From contig CAMWME010000009.1 in assembly GCA_947175325.1 (NCBI GenBank), forward strand, positions 1-54,995: a stretch of DNA of 54,995 nt. Direction: 5' to 3'. How positions within the stretch are numbered: position 1 is the first letter of the stretch; every line of letters starts with the position of its first letter. The stretch is from an uncultured Clostridia bacterium. Lineage in GTDB: Bacteria > Bacillota > Clostridia > Christensenellales > Borkfalkiaceae. This document shows, piece after piece, positions 43,010-51,700 of the stretch. Under the pieces are notes generated by a model that saw nothing but the letters and a program-made list of their open reading frames with translations, had not been told where the DNA came from and searched no databases. A program made the translations under genes and the position numbers.

Positions 43010-46000
43010 TTATTCTTTGTCTTCGCCTTCGGCGGGTTCAACCGTTTCGGTCGTTTCCGTAGGCTCAGCCGTTTCGGTCGTTTCCTCTGCGGGAACTTCG
43101 GTAACCTCGTCGTGGACGGGGGTTACTTCTTCCGCGGGCACCTCGTCCGTTTCGGTTTCGCCGATTTCGGGTTCAACCATTTCGTCCTTTACAAGGTGAA
43201 GCTTCTTAACGTATCTGTCGCGCTTGCGGTAAGCGTTCTTGTCGTTGTTCTTTTTGCCGCTCGCCTTTCTTCTCTTTCTTACGTACTGCGTAATCAAGAT
43301 GGATACGAGGGTGATAAGCAGAACTACTACGAGCACGATAGAGGAGATATAAAGCCCTAACTCAGCGGAGTTGTTCGCGGTTTCTTCGTCGTCGGTTTTG
43401 TCTTCGTCGTCTACGGTGTTTTTGGAAATGCTTTGGTCAACCGCAGAATAATCAACGAATACGTTCTTTTGACCGTGCGCCGTATCCTCGAACTCGAAGT
43501 AAGCAAGCTGCTCGGAGAAGGAGGAAGCGTCGTAGTCGTAACCCGTTTCACCGTCGCCCGCGGTCGTTGCGTTGAAGGGAACGTAAGCCGCAGAATCGTA
43601 AAGGGTGTAGGTGTAATAGCTTGCTACGTATTTGTAGCTTGCCATTGCAGCGTTGATATCCGTTTTCTGAACGTCGGTCAGTTTATCGGAAGCAAGAACT
43701 GCCTCGTAATCTGCAATGTTTGCGTCCGTGCCTAAGGTCTTTTCACTCTCAAGCACCTTGGGCGCATATTCGTTGAACGCCGCGTTGAAAGCGTTGATAA
43801 CTTCTTTCTCGTACGCTGCAAGACGGTTTTCGCTTACCGTACCGTGTACGTAATCGAACGCAACCGCACCGGTCGTGTAGCTTCCGTCGTCGTTAACGCC
43901 GATTTCGTCTCTCGCGCCGCTCCAAAGCTCAAGGCGGTAATGCTTTGCTTCACTGCCCGCTTTAATTGCGAAGTTAACCGTTATCCAGCCGCCGTTGCAG
44001 TCATCCTCGGTAACCTTAACGAAAAGCTCTTTGCTCTCGTCGGAGGGGGTGTACTTCAAATGTGCCTTGTCGGTATCGAAGTTGTTAATTTCATTGCTGA
44101 AATCAGTCGTTTCGGTCGTCTTGCCGTCTTTCTTGGTTATTTCAACGTAATAGTACTTGCCGTCTTTATATTCGTAAACGTGCGTGCCGTCCGTCGTGCA
44201 AAGGTAGTGGTCTGCAATCGTGCCGTCAGCTTTGTAGAAGGTTTTACCGTCGCCGTGTTTTTCAACGTAGTCGTAACCGCCTTCAACGGGTGTGCCGTCC
44301 TCGTAATAATACTGAACGCGCTCGTACTTGCTGTCTTTATAGGATTTAACAAGGTTGTAAAGGTTGCCGTAAAGCTTGCCGTCCTTATCCTCGTAAAGTC
44401 CGTCCTCACGCAAGGTGTAAACGATATGCTCGCGGTGCTTTGCCGTCGTCCAGTCTTCGTCAAACTCCTCGTCAAGCACGTTGCCTTCCTCGTCGTACCA
44501 GAAGTTGTAGGAAGGGGTAGAGTAGTTAAGAATCTTGTCCGTATCGTCAGTATCTATAAGGTAGATATACGCAACTGCGTTGCCCGTAACCTTTACGCGC
44601 ACGCTGATAACTTCTCTGCCGTTTGCGGAAACGCTCTTATCTTCGCCCACGAAACCGTAGTTGGAAACCAAAGAATAATAGGTTTCGTTCTCGTCGTATT
44701 CCGCGTCCGCCGCAACCTTGGTGTAAGTGTCGTCCGCGTTCTTAATCCAGTAATTTTTATAGGTGTCTTTGTCCGCGTCCTTTGAAATCGCGTATTCCCT
44801 TAAATTATTGATAATTATAAGGGGCTGATAGCAGTTATCGCCGAAAACGTCACTCCACTTTTCAGCGGTGGGTAAAAAGCCTTTTAAAATTGCGGTTTTC
44901 TCGTCCGCCGTCATTGCGGAATTTTCGTCGTCGAATACTTCTTTATTGATAAGTCCCGCATACTTGTTGGAATAAAGGCTTCCGGGGATATTCGCGCCGT
45001 TTGCAACCTCGTATTTGGAGGGAAGCGCTATGCCGTTGTTAATGTCGTCGGTTCCCTTTGCCTCGTCAAAAGGCTTGCCGCCGTCCTTTTCAGTATCCTT
45101 GCTGAAAGAGAACAGCTTGGTCGTGTCGCCGTCGGAAGCAAGGTCGTAAATGTCCTCGTTAATTTCAAGTACTTGCAAATTCGCAAAAGCCGCGTAGCCG
45201 CTCTCGAAAGAGGTGGCAGTCGTTATAGCGGTAGTACCGAACGAGAAATCAATTTGGAATTTCTTTCCGTCTTCAACGTCGTTCTTTACGAAGAAGAAAC
45301 ACTGTACCCAGCCGTTATAAATATCCTTGTCGTCCTCGAAGTCGGTCGTCTTGTCCGTCGTGTCAATCGTAATCGTCTTAACGCTGTTTTCGTCTATGAG
45401 ATTGTCCTTGTCAAGCTCGTAAATCTTAGCGGTTGCCGCCGTGTTGCCGTTCATATCGCTGGTCTTAACCCAGAACGATACCAGCATATACTTGTCGTTT
45501 GCAACCGTGAACTTAGCATTGTCGGTTAAGGTAGCGGTGTAGGGCGCACCCCATGCCGAGAACATCAAAAGCGTATTGCCGTTGTTTTCTTCAAGAAGTT
45601 CGGGCGCAGCGTTCTCGCCGATAACTTTATCCAAAAGCTTTGAATACTTGCCGAAATCTTCGTTAGCTCCCAAAACCTTGATAATATCTTCGTTAGTGGG
45701 GCGCGCCTTTACGTCCTTGGGAAGCTTATAGTCATCGGTCTGCTCTTTTTGGGTAACTGTGATTTTGGTGTTGCTGCTGTCAATCGACTTCGCCGCAGCG
45801 TACTCGTTGCCCTTCGAATCCTTTTCGGTGGTCAAGCCAACTTCAACATTGTCTCCGAAATCAATAGGCGAATAGTTGTTTTTAGCGTCGTTATCCATTA
45901 TTGACGCAAGGTCGATAAGGTAGTTGAAGGCGTAAGGGTGATTTTGTTTTTGCTTATCGGCGTCCCTCTTAGTCGCAACGTCCGCATAGAAAATTTTATC

Positions 46001-47296
46001 TTCTTCTTTGGAGGTAAGGGTGCAAGTGGTGTTCGTAACCTTGTTCGCATCGTAGGTGCAACCCTCGGCACCAAGGTCGCGGTATTTGGTTACTTGCACG
46101 TCGTCAAAGAAGGCGTAGCCCGTAACCCATTCGTTTTGCGTTTCACCGCCCAAGCCCAACCTCAACTGGATAGAGGTGTTTGCAAAGTCGCAAGCGTTAA
46201 CGTAAACGGTGTATTTTACCCAGCCGTTGCTTACCGTGTCGTCAGATAAGGTAACGCCGTCTTTTTCTGCTTGTGCAAGAATGTTCTGCGTGTTAATCGC
46301 CTTAATCTTGAAGGAGTCAACAGTCTTGCTTGCAACGGTTTGAAGCACTTCGATATATGCGCCTTTGTCTTCCTCCTCGGCGGTTGCAGCGTAGCCCTTG
46401 TCAAATCTCAAATCCGAAGTCTTAACCCAAAGCGAAATCTCCGCAGAGGTGTGGGCTTCAAGGGAAATGGTATTTGAGGTATAGTACTGCTGCATACCGT
46501 TATGGTCTGAGCTGGTGTTTGCGTTGTGTATCATAAGCACGTTGCCGAAATAATTTTCGGTGTCGCCGTCCTTATAATAAAGGTTGCCCGTAGCCTCGTC
46601 CTTGAGCACGTCGTATTCCTTGCCGTCAACGGTAACCTTCGTTTCTTCCTTGTTGAGGTCGTAGTGCGTGCCGGGGTTAGTAATATATTCTTTTCTTACG
46701 AGTTCGGTAAACGTCTCGTCGAAATAGAACTCTTTATCGTCCGCGTTATAATAAACGGGCGTGTCGTTCAGCGTGTAGCCGCTGTCCTTGTCGCCTTCGA
46801 TACCGAAGTAGCCTTCGTAACCGCCGTCGTGCTTGGTTACCCAGCTGTCATCGACCTTATCAAGCATAGCGGAGTAGGTGTCCTTGTACGGAATATCGCG
46901 TGAACGCATATTGTTGTAGTTCACGTATTCGTCGTTATCCGCGGAAAGGTCGTTATTATAATTAAGCTTGTCCGTAAGCCCGTCGTCGGTAAGCTTGCCC
47001 CATTCCGATTTGGAGGTGCCGATTATACCCGACTTAACGGAGGTGCCGCCGCCAAGCGACCAGCTGTTTACGTTTTTAATAAGGTGGATTGCCTTATCGG
47101 GAATATCGAAGTGCTCGAAGTCCCCGTTCTTTAACAGCTGAGTGTCCTCTTTCGCCGTAACGGCGGTAGAGGGCTTATCGTCCTCGTCGTTGTTTGCACA
47201 AGCGGCCGCAAGCCCCGTACAAGTAACGGACAGCGCACACAGCATAGCTATCAAAGCCTTTCTTTTTCTGTTTTTGTTTGAGTAATTCTTAGCCAT
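43010..47296 (-). CDS. Large surface lipoprotein with jelly-roll modules and C-terminal membrane anchor
   Basis: 1428 residues. Lipoprotein-type signal with lipobox LAAAC (Cys at about 33). At least three modules share the pattern SxWVKTSD ... NGWVKYTVYV ... GYAFFDDVQV (about 45-405, 560-735 and 900-1180), resembling carbohydrate-binding jelly rolls; the first begins LLKNGDFEHFD. A membrane helix lies at about 1310-1335, followed by a basic stretch and an acidic, Thr/Glu/Pro-repeat cytoplasmic tail. Having both a lipobox and a C-terminal helix is unusual. Ribosome site AGGAG is 4 nt before the start. Function unknown; polysaccharide binding is inferred. Confidence 0.8.
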   Translation of the reverse strand: MAKNYSNKNRKRKALIAMLCALSVTCTGLAAACANNDEDDKPSTAVTAKEDTQLLKNGDFEHFDIPDKAIHLIKNVNSWSLGGGTSVKSGIIGTSKSEWGKLTDDGLTDKLNYNNDLSADNDEYVNYNNMRSRDIPYKDTYSAMLDKVDDSWVTKHDGGYEGYFGIEGDKDSGYTLNDTPVYYNADDKEFYFDETFTELVRKEYITNPGTHYDLNKEETKVTVDGKEYDVLKDEATGNLYYKDGDTENYFGNVLMIHNANTSSDHNGMQQYYTSNTISLEAHTSAEISLWVKTSDLRFDKGYAATAEEEDKGAYIEVLQTVASKTVDSFKIKAINTQNILAQAEKDGVTLSDDTVSNGWVKYTVYVNACDFANTSIQLRLGLGGETQNEWVTGYAFFDDVQVTKYRDLGAEGCTYDANKVTNTTCTLTSKEEDKIFYADVATKRDADKQKQNHPYAFNYLIDLASIMDNDAKNNYSPIDFGDNVEVGLTTEKDSKGNEYAAAKSIDSSNTKITVTQKEQTDDYKLPKDVKARPTNEDIIKVLGANEDFGKYSKLLDKVIGENAAPELLEENNGNTLLMFSAWGAPYTATLTDNAKFTVANDKYMLVSFWVKTSDMNGNTAATAKIYELDKDNLIDENSVKTITIDTTDKTTDFEDDKDIYNGWVQCFFFVKNDVEDGKKFQIDFSFGTTAITTATSFESGYAAFANLQVLEINEDIYDLASDGDTTKLFSFSKDTEKDGGKPFDEAKGTDDINNGIALPSKYEVANGANIPGSLYSNKYAGLINKEVFDDENSAMTADEKTAILKGFLPTAEKWSDVFGDNCYQPLIIINNLREYAISKDADKDTYKNYWIKNADDTYTKVAADAEYDENETYYSLVSNYGFVGEDKSVSANGREVISVRVKVTGNAVAYIYLIDTDDTDKILNYSTPSYNFWYDEEGNVLDEEFDEDWTTAKHREHIVYTLREDGLYEDKDGKLYGNLYNLVKSYKDSKYERVQYYYEDGTPVEGGYDYVEKHGDGKTFYKADGTIADHYLCTTDGTHVYEYKDGKYYYVEITKKDGKTTETTDFSNEINNFDTDKAHLKYTPSDESKELFVKVTEDDCNGGWITVNFAIKAGSEAKHYRLELWSGARDEIGVNDDGSYTTGAVAFDYVHGTVSENRLAAYEKEVINAFNAAFNEYAPKVLESEKTLGTDANIADYEAVLASDKLTDVQKTDINAAMASYKYVASYYTYTLYDSAAYVPFNATTAGDGETGYDYDASSFSEQLAYFEFEDTAHGQKNVFVDYSAVDQSISKNTVDDEDKTDDEETANNSAELGLYISSIVLVVVLLITLVSILITQYVRKRRKASGKKNNDKNAYRKRDRYVKKLHLVKDEMVEPEIGETETDEVPAEEVTPVHDEVTEVPAEETTETAEPTETTETVEPAEGEDKE

Positions 47297-47456
47297 ATAA
47301 CTCCTGAGGTTTTCTTTTAAATTTCAAAAACCCATAACTTCTCAAATTAATCGTACCTTTACATTTTAATATAATCAAAGATTATAAGCAAGCAATTATC
47401 ACGCAAATTACAAGAAAAAATTCATTATTTTGGTAATTTTGCAAAAACTGATAACG

Positions 47457-47819
47457 ATGAGATTGAAGAAAAAATCGTTTAAAGGAATACTTACGGGGCT
47501 TTTGACGGGCGGAATTAACGGGCTTTTCGGCGGAGGCGGTGGAATGGTCGTCGTGCCGCTACTCAAAAATATGCTCGGCTACGAAGAAAAACACGCCCAC
47601 GCAACGGCAATTTTAGTCATTGCGCCCGTATGCGCCGCAAGTGCGATAACCTATATCGTTAACGGCTATTTTGCCGCCGACGTGGTAATCCCCGCCGCAA
47701 TCGGTTCGGTCGCGGGCGGGCTCTTGGGCGCGTTTCTTTTAAACAAATTGCCCGAGTTTATCGTCAACGCCGTGTTTATTGCCGTAATGCTCGTTGCCGG
47801 AATAAGGATGCTTATATGA
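47457..47819 (+). CDS. TauE/SafE (TSUP) transporter half, subunit 1
   Basis: 120 residues from ATG 47457; an earlier in-frame TTG (47430) has no ribosome site. Four membrane helices with the TSUP signature GGINGLFGGGGGMVVVPLL. Typical TSUP permeases are about 250 residues with two such halves in one chain; here the halves are separate genes overlapping by 4 nt (ATGA). The family moves sulfur or small organic anions across the membrane; the substrate is unknown. Probably forms a heterodimer with the next protein. Confidence 0.85.
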   Translation: MRLKKKSFKGILTGLLTGGINGLFGGGGGMVVVPLLKNMLGYEEKHAHATAILVIAPVCAASAITYIVNGYFAADVVIPAAIGSVAGGLLGAFLLNKLPEFIVNAVFIAVMLVAGIRMLI

Positions 47820-48184
47820 GCTTTATTTTATATCTTCTCGTAGGCTTCTTTTCGGGTATGCTCGGCGGTATGGGAATGGGCGGCGGAACCATCTTAATTC
47901 CCACCCTAACCGTAATTTTGGGCGTTGAACAGCATATCGCGCAAGCAACCAATCTAATTGCCTTTTTGCCCATGGCGGCGTTCTCGTTAAAGGCGCATAA
48001 GGAGCGCGGGCTGTTAAAAACGGACGGCATATGGAGCGTGATTATTCCCGCCGTCCTAACCTCGGTTGCGGGCGGGCTTATCGCGGCTTTGCTGCCAGCC
48101 GTAGTTTTAAAAAAACTCTTCGGTGTGTTCTTAATTCTTTTGGCGGTAAAAGGTTTGTTTTCCGTAAAGTTAAAAGCAAAATAA
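47816..48184 (+). CDS. TauE/SafE (TSUP) transporter half, subunit 2
   Basis: 122 residues, four membrane helices, with GFFSGMLGGMGMGGGTILIPTL as the conserved Gly-rich first helix. It overlaps the preceding half by 4 nt, so the two are translationally coupled. The pair reconstructs one full-length TSUP permease. Followed at once by a strong terminator shared with the converging flippase gene. Confidence 0.85.
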   Translation: MSFILYLLVGFFSGMLGGMGMGGGTILIPTLTVILGVEQHIAQATNLIAFLPMAAFSLKAHKERGLLKTDGIWSVIIPAVLTSVAGGLIAALLPAVVLKKLFGVFLILLAVKGLFSVKLKAK

Positions 48185-48211
48185 AATGGCGCGGCTATGC
48201 CGCGCCATTTT
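48183..48211. terminator. Bidirectional terminator
   Basis: 13-bp stem AAAATGGCGCGGC (48183-48195), TAT loop, complement to 48211; the left arm overlaps the stop codon of the TSUP gene. Confidence 0.88.
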
Positions 48212-48224
48212 AAAAACCGAATAT

Positions 48225-49745
48225 TTAAGCCTTGGACTTTTTCTGCTTGTTCCTTGCAAACAGCTTTTTGAAGGGGCGTGAGGACACCATTTCAAGGCAA
48301 TAAAGCGCGCCTAAGGTGAAGCCCAAAATCAACGGTCCGCAGATAAAAATCTGCCATACGGGTGCAAGGTAATGCGAAATAATTCCGTTCAACAGCCAGC
48401 CGAAAAGGCACGCCGCAACCGCCACCATAATGCTGCGTACGGTGTATTTTACGTACGCAATTCCGGCGCACTTCTTTCTCAAAAGCCGCAAGTTCAACGC
48501 CGCACAGATAATCTGACTCAGCGCAAGCCCCAACGCGTACGCGTACACGCCTAGGTAGCGGGTGAGGAACAGTACCGAAACTACCATCGCAACCGCACCT
48601 ATGCAGAAGTTTAAAAGGGTCAGTTTTTCGCAGTTCATACTGTTTAAAATGGTGTTAGTAATCAGCGATATGCAAAGCGGAAGAACTATAAACGAGCAGT
48701 TACGCACCAATTCCCCGCAGAACTCGTTATCGAACAAGAACACGCTCAGCGCGTTGCCCAAAACGAAAAGTATGGGTATAAGCACCGTCGCAATAAAGGT
48801 TGCGGCTTTAACCGTCTTTTCAACGTCGTAGCGTACGGCTTTTTCTCTCTTTCTGTAATAGTTTTCCGAAAGCTCGGGCGCAACTACCACCGCAATCGAG
48901 CCGATTAGCGCACTGGGTGCAAACAAAAGGGGAACAGCCATGCCCATCGCAACGCCGTAAATTGCAAGCGCTTCCGAGCTCGAATATCCGCACGCACTTA
49001 TTAAAAGCGCTGGCATAAGCACGGACACGGCGGAATTTAAAAGCGAGGTTGCCGTACGCATCGCCGTAATGGGCGTAGCGGAAGCAAGCAACGGCTTTAA
49101 CTGTTTTTTGGGGTTTACGAACTTTCCGCCCTTTTTAAAGTACCAGAAAAGCGAAGCGACGAAGGAGAAGGTGTAAGAGATAAGCACTGCAAATGTTGCG
49201 TTTCTTGCGCCGATAACGGGGTCGGTGACGCCCCAAATCAAGGCGATTCCCGCAAACACCATTATCGCGTCCTCTACGAGCTCTATTATCGAGTACGGCA
49301 AAAACTGCTTGTTGCCCCAGAACGAGCCGCGGATTACCGCGTAAATCGAAGTTATTACGAGTCCGGGCAATAAAATTACGAAAATCTGTACGCAACGCAC
49401 GTCCGAAAATAAAAATCCGAAAGCGTTTCTGCCGAAAAACAGAATAAGCGCGATAGGTATGGTCACCGCCAAGGTAATTATAACGCCCGCGGTAACTGCG
49501 GCGTGCTTGCCCGAAATATCGTTCTTTGCGTTGGACTTCGCCATAAGGCGGGAAACGGTTACGGGTATTCCGCTTGAAGCAACCGTCAAAAATACTGAAA
49601 ATACGGTAAGGCAAATCTGATAAATACCTATGCCTTCCGCGCCGATTATACGGGTTAAAATTATCCTATATACAAAACTGAGCCCTTTTTCTACGGTGGA
49701 AAACGCCGTAACTTGTGCGGCTGAACGGTAAATATTGTTCTTCAT
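48225..49745 (-). CDS. spoVB: SpoVB/MurJ-like polysaccharide flippase (MOP superfamily)
   Basis: 506 residues from ATG 49745 (MKNNIYRSAAQ). About 14 membrane helices. The N-terminal STVEKGLSFVYRIILTRIIGAEGIGIYQ pattern is typical of the SpoVB/PST branch of the MOP superfamily, which flips lipid-linked wall or polysaccharide precursors and includes the spore cortex protein SpoVB. The basic C-terminal tail ends the chain. A TAGAAT box lies 7 nt before the ATG and no ribosome site is close, so initiation may be leaderless. Divergent from the LysM-like gene. Confidence 0.82.
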   Translation of the reverse strand: MKNNIYRSAAQVTAFSTVEKGLSFVYRIILTRIIGAEGIGIYQICLTVFSVFLTVASSGIPVTVSRLMAKSNAKNDISGKHAAVTAGVIITLAVTIPIALILFFGRNAFGFLFSDVRCVQIFVILLPGLVITSIYAVIRGSFWGNKQFLPYSIIELVEDAIMVFAGIALIWGVTDPVIGARNATFAVLISYTFSFVASLFWYFKKGGKFVNPKKQLKPLLASATPITAMRTATSLLNSAVSVLMPALLISACGYSSSEALAIYGVAMGMAVPLLFAPSALIGSIAVVVAPELSENYYRKREKAVRYDVEKTVKAATFIATVLIPILFVLGNALSVFLFDNEFCGELVRNCSFIVLPLCISLITNTILNSMNCEKLTLLNFCIGAVAMVVSVLFLTRYLGVYAYALGLALSQIICAALNLRLLRKKCAGIAYVKYTVRSIMVAVAACLFGWLLNGIISHYLAPVWQIFICGPLILGFTLGALYCLEMVSSRPFKKLFARNKQKKSKA

Positions 49746-49815
49746 CAACAATATTCTACAAATTTCCTTTGAAGATTATGAACAAATTATCGTTTATTTG
49801 CGTATGATATACCAA

Positions 49816-50094
49816 ATGTTTACGCTCGTTACGGACAGAAGCAAATATTTCAGGGTTAAGCGCGGACAGACCAAAGCGGAGGTAGAAGCCGCCTTGTGCG
49901 TACCCGTAAAAAACTTCTTTTGCGGGGCGATAGCGGAAGTGGGGGATGAGATGGAAATCTACACTTGCCTTCCGCTCGAAAGCTATTCAAGCTTATCCCG
50001 CAAGTTCGGCGTCCCCGCCGAGGAGCTTAAAAGGATAAACTTTTCCAAGCCCGTTTACCCCTCGTGCAAGCTGTTTGTGCCGTGCAAAAAATAG
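49816..50094 (+). CDS. Small LysM-like domain protein
   Basis: 92 residues from ATG 49816; longer in-frame starts (49735) would overlap the divergent flippase start. Residues about 45-90 (IYTCLPLESYSSLSRKFGVPAEELKRINFSK..YPSCKLFVP) have the LysM order: Y/T..LP..ESY..LS.KF.V....L...N.......KLFVP. LysM domains bind N-acetylglucosamine polymers. There is no signal peptide, so binding may occur after release or in the mother cell during sporulation. A TATGAT box lies 7 nt upstream of the ATG. Confidence in function is moderate. Confidence 0.65.
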   Translation: MFTLVTDRSKYFRVKRGQTKAEVEAALCVPVKNFFCGAIAEVGDEMEIYTCLPLESYSSLSRKFGVPAEELKRINFSKPVYPSCKLFVPCKK

Positions 50095-50110
50095 TGCGTG
50101 AGCATATAAT
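50082..50110 (+). promoter_or_regulatory. Promoter of the Cys-rich protein gene
   Basis: GTGCAA (50082-50087), 17-nt spacer, TATAAT (50105-50110), followed by CGGAGG 6 nt before the ATG at 50139. Confidence 0.55.
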
Positions 50111-50138
50111 AAAATAACGACAAAAAACGGAGGTTAAA

Positions 50139-50792
50139 ATGTCATTTTTTTCCAACTTTCAATCGGACAAATGCCCCGGTACGATAAGCGGTAATCCCCT
50201 TAACGGAATGTGTGAGAAAGTGTGCATACAGGCACAAAAGATTTTTGATGCCTGCATAAAGCAGATTCAGATTGAAAACTATTCGCTCACGCTTACCGAC
50301 AACGTGCCCGCAGAACCTACATACCCTTTGACTTTCATCAGCGCAAGGTCAACTTCGTCTACCGGCAGTATCACCAACCTCAACGTGGAAAGGCTTCACG
50401 ATAAGCCCGGCTGTGCAAGAGTGCAAGCAACGGTCAGTATTCCCGTAGAAGTTCTCTATACAGACGCGAACGGAGTGGAGGGTGTTGCACAGTCTACAAT
50501 CAGCGTTTCGGAGGACGTACTTTTATTCGTACCCGCTCCTTCGATTATGCCTTATAAAGTCACCAGCGAGGTCTCCGCAGTTTGCGCGGAAGGTAGGTTC
50601 AATCCCGATACCAACACCTTCAGCGTCAACGCTTGCCTTACCGTAATTTTAAAGGTTGCCATCGACGTGGAAATTCTCGTGCCCAGCTACGGCTACTGCG
50701 CTATTCCGCCCGCACAAGATTACTCGCAAGAGGTATGCGCGGGGTTCTTCGAACTGCCTTTGTATCCCCAAGGCAAGTCTTGCTCTAAGTAG
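50139..50792 (+). CDS. Conserved cysteine-rich protein of unknown function (possible spore coat)
   Basis: 217 residues, soluble, with ten or so Cys and no signal peptide. The N-terminus holds CPGTISGNPLNGMCEKVCIQAQKIFDAC; the rest alternates beta strands with conserved SISVSEDVLLFVPAP-like segments, and ends CAGFFELPLYPQGKSC. I believe similar proteins occur in clostridial genomes without assigned function; a Cys-rich, non-secreted, beta-rich protein beside LysM and flippase genes could be a coat component, but that is inference. Strong ribosome site GGAGG. Confidence 0.6.
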   Translation: MSFFSNFQSDKCPGTISGNPLNGMCEKVCIQAQKIFDACIKQIQIENYSLTLTDNVPAEPTYPLTFISARSTSSTGSITNLNVERLHDKPGCARVQATVSIPVEVLYTDANGVEGVAQSTISVSEDVLLFVPAPSIMPYKVTSEVSAVCAEGRFNPDTNTFSVNACLTVILKVAIDVEILVPSYGYCAIPPAQDYSQEVCAGFFELPLYPQGKSCSK

Positions 50793-50815
50793 TAACAACT
50801 TTCAATTTCTCCTTT

Positions 50816-50850
50816 CTTCCCCCTCAAAACCGAGGGGGAAGTTGTGTTTT
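50816..50850 (+). terminator. Intrinsic terminator of the Cys-rich protein gene
   Basis: 10-bp stem CTTCCCCCTC (50816-50825), 6-nt loop, complement to 50841, then TTGTGTTTTT. Confidence 0.85.
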
Positions 50851-50934
50851 TGCGCGTTTTCATAGTACTATGTCACGCATAAAAGCCCTTATTTAGGCAA
50901 AAAACGGCTATTTTTACGCAATAAATCAAACTGC

Positions 50935-50963
50935 TTGAAATTCTTTGAATAAAGTGCTACAAT
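50935..50963 (+). promoter_or_regulatory. Promoter of the metallophosphoesterase gene
   Basis: TTGAAA (50935-50940), 17-nt spacer, TACAAT (50958-50963). The GTG start codon begins 7 nt after the -10 box, at the expected transcription start. Confidence 0.75.
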
Positions 50964-50969
50964 AGTATC

Positions 50970-51668
50970 GTGAACGTATTTTCCATAAGTGATTTACACC
51001 TTTCGGGTCTTTCGGACAAGCCTATGGACGTATTCGGAAAGGGCTGGGAAAACCACTTTGAAAAAATTAAATCAGACTGGCAAAAGAAGGTTTTGTCGGA
51101 CGAAGATATCGTTTTAATTGCCGGCGACGTAAGCTGGGGAACGACGCTTGAAGAAGGGCTTTACGACCTCGATTCTTTAAAAGATTTAAAGGGTAAAAAA
51201 GTCTTTATCCGCGGCAATCACGACTTTTGGTGGAACGGCATAACCAAGCTTCGCCAAGCTGCCCCCGACGAAAATTTTTACTTTTTACAGAACGACTGCG
51301 TCAAGCTCGGAAATATAATAATTTGCGGTTCGCGCGGGTGGACTTGCCCCGGCAGCAGCGACTATTCCGACACCGACGAAAAGCTTTACAAGCGTGAGGC
51401 TGAGCGCTTCAAGCTCTGCTTTAAAGAGGTTGAAAAGGTTAGGGAAGAAGGCGATAAATTAATCGCCATGATACATTATCCGCCCTTTTCAAGGACCGTG
51501 CCCGCCACCGAATTTACTTCGCTTTTCGAGCAGTTTAAAGTGGATAAAGTCGTGTTCGGTCATATCCACGGCGAAACGTTTTTCCCTTTCCGTACGGTCA
51601 AAAACGGAATAGAATATATTCTCACCTCGTGCGACAAAGTCGATTTCACTTTGCAAAAAATTATTTAA
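50970..51668 (+). CDS. Calcineurin-like metallophosphoesterase
   Basis: 232 residues. The start is GTG 50970: the DxH motif SISDLHLS (D8, H10) begins at residue 6, so no later start is possible. Further metal motifs: GDVSWG (about 52), GNHDFWW (about 81), IHYPPF and FGHIHGE (about 199). It is a dimetal phosphatase or phosphodiesterase of unknown substrate. The promoter's -10 lies 6 nt upstream, so translation must be leaderless or start from a very short leader. It is followed at 33 nt by a membrane protein gene with its own AAGGAG site. Confidence 0.88.
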   Translation: MNVFSISDLHLSGLSDKPMDVFGKGWENHFEKIKSDWQKKVLSDEDIVLIAGDVSWGTTLEEGLYDLDSLKDLKGKKVFIRGNHDFWWNGITKLRQAAPDENFYFLQNDCVKLGNIIICGSRGWTCPGSSDYSDTDEKLYKREAERFKLCFKEVEKVREEGDKLIAMIHYPPFSRTVPATEFTSLFEQFKVDKVVFGHIHGETFFPFRTVKNGIEYILTSCDKVDFTLQKII

Positions 51669-51700
51669 AAAAAATATATAAAAAATTAAGGAGATTTTTT

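Noticed and set aside
43844-44785. A 313-codon + strand frame inside the surface lipoprotein gene
   Set aside because: It is antisense to a 1428-residue lipoprotein with a clear signal, ribosome site and modules; its composition is a mirror of that gene.
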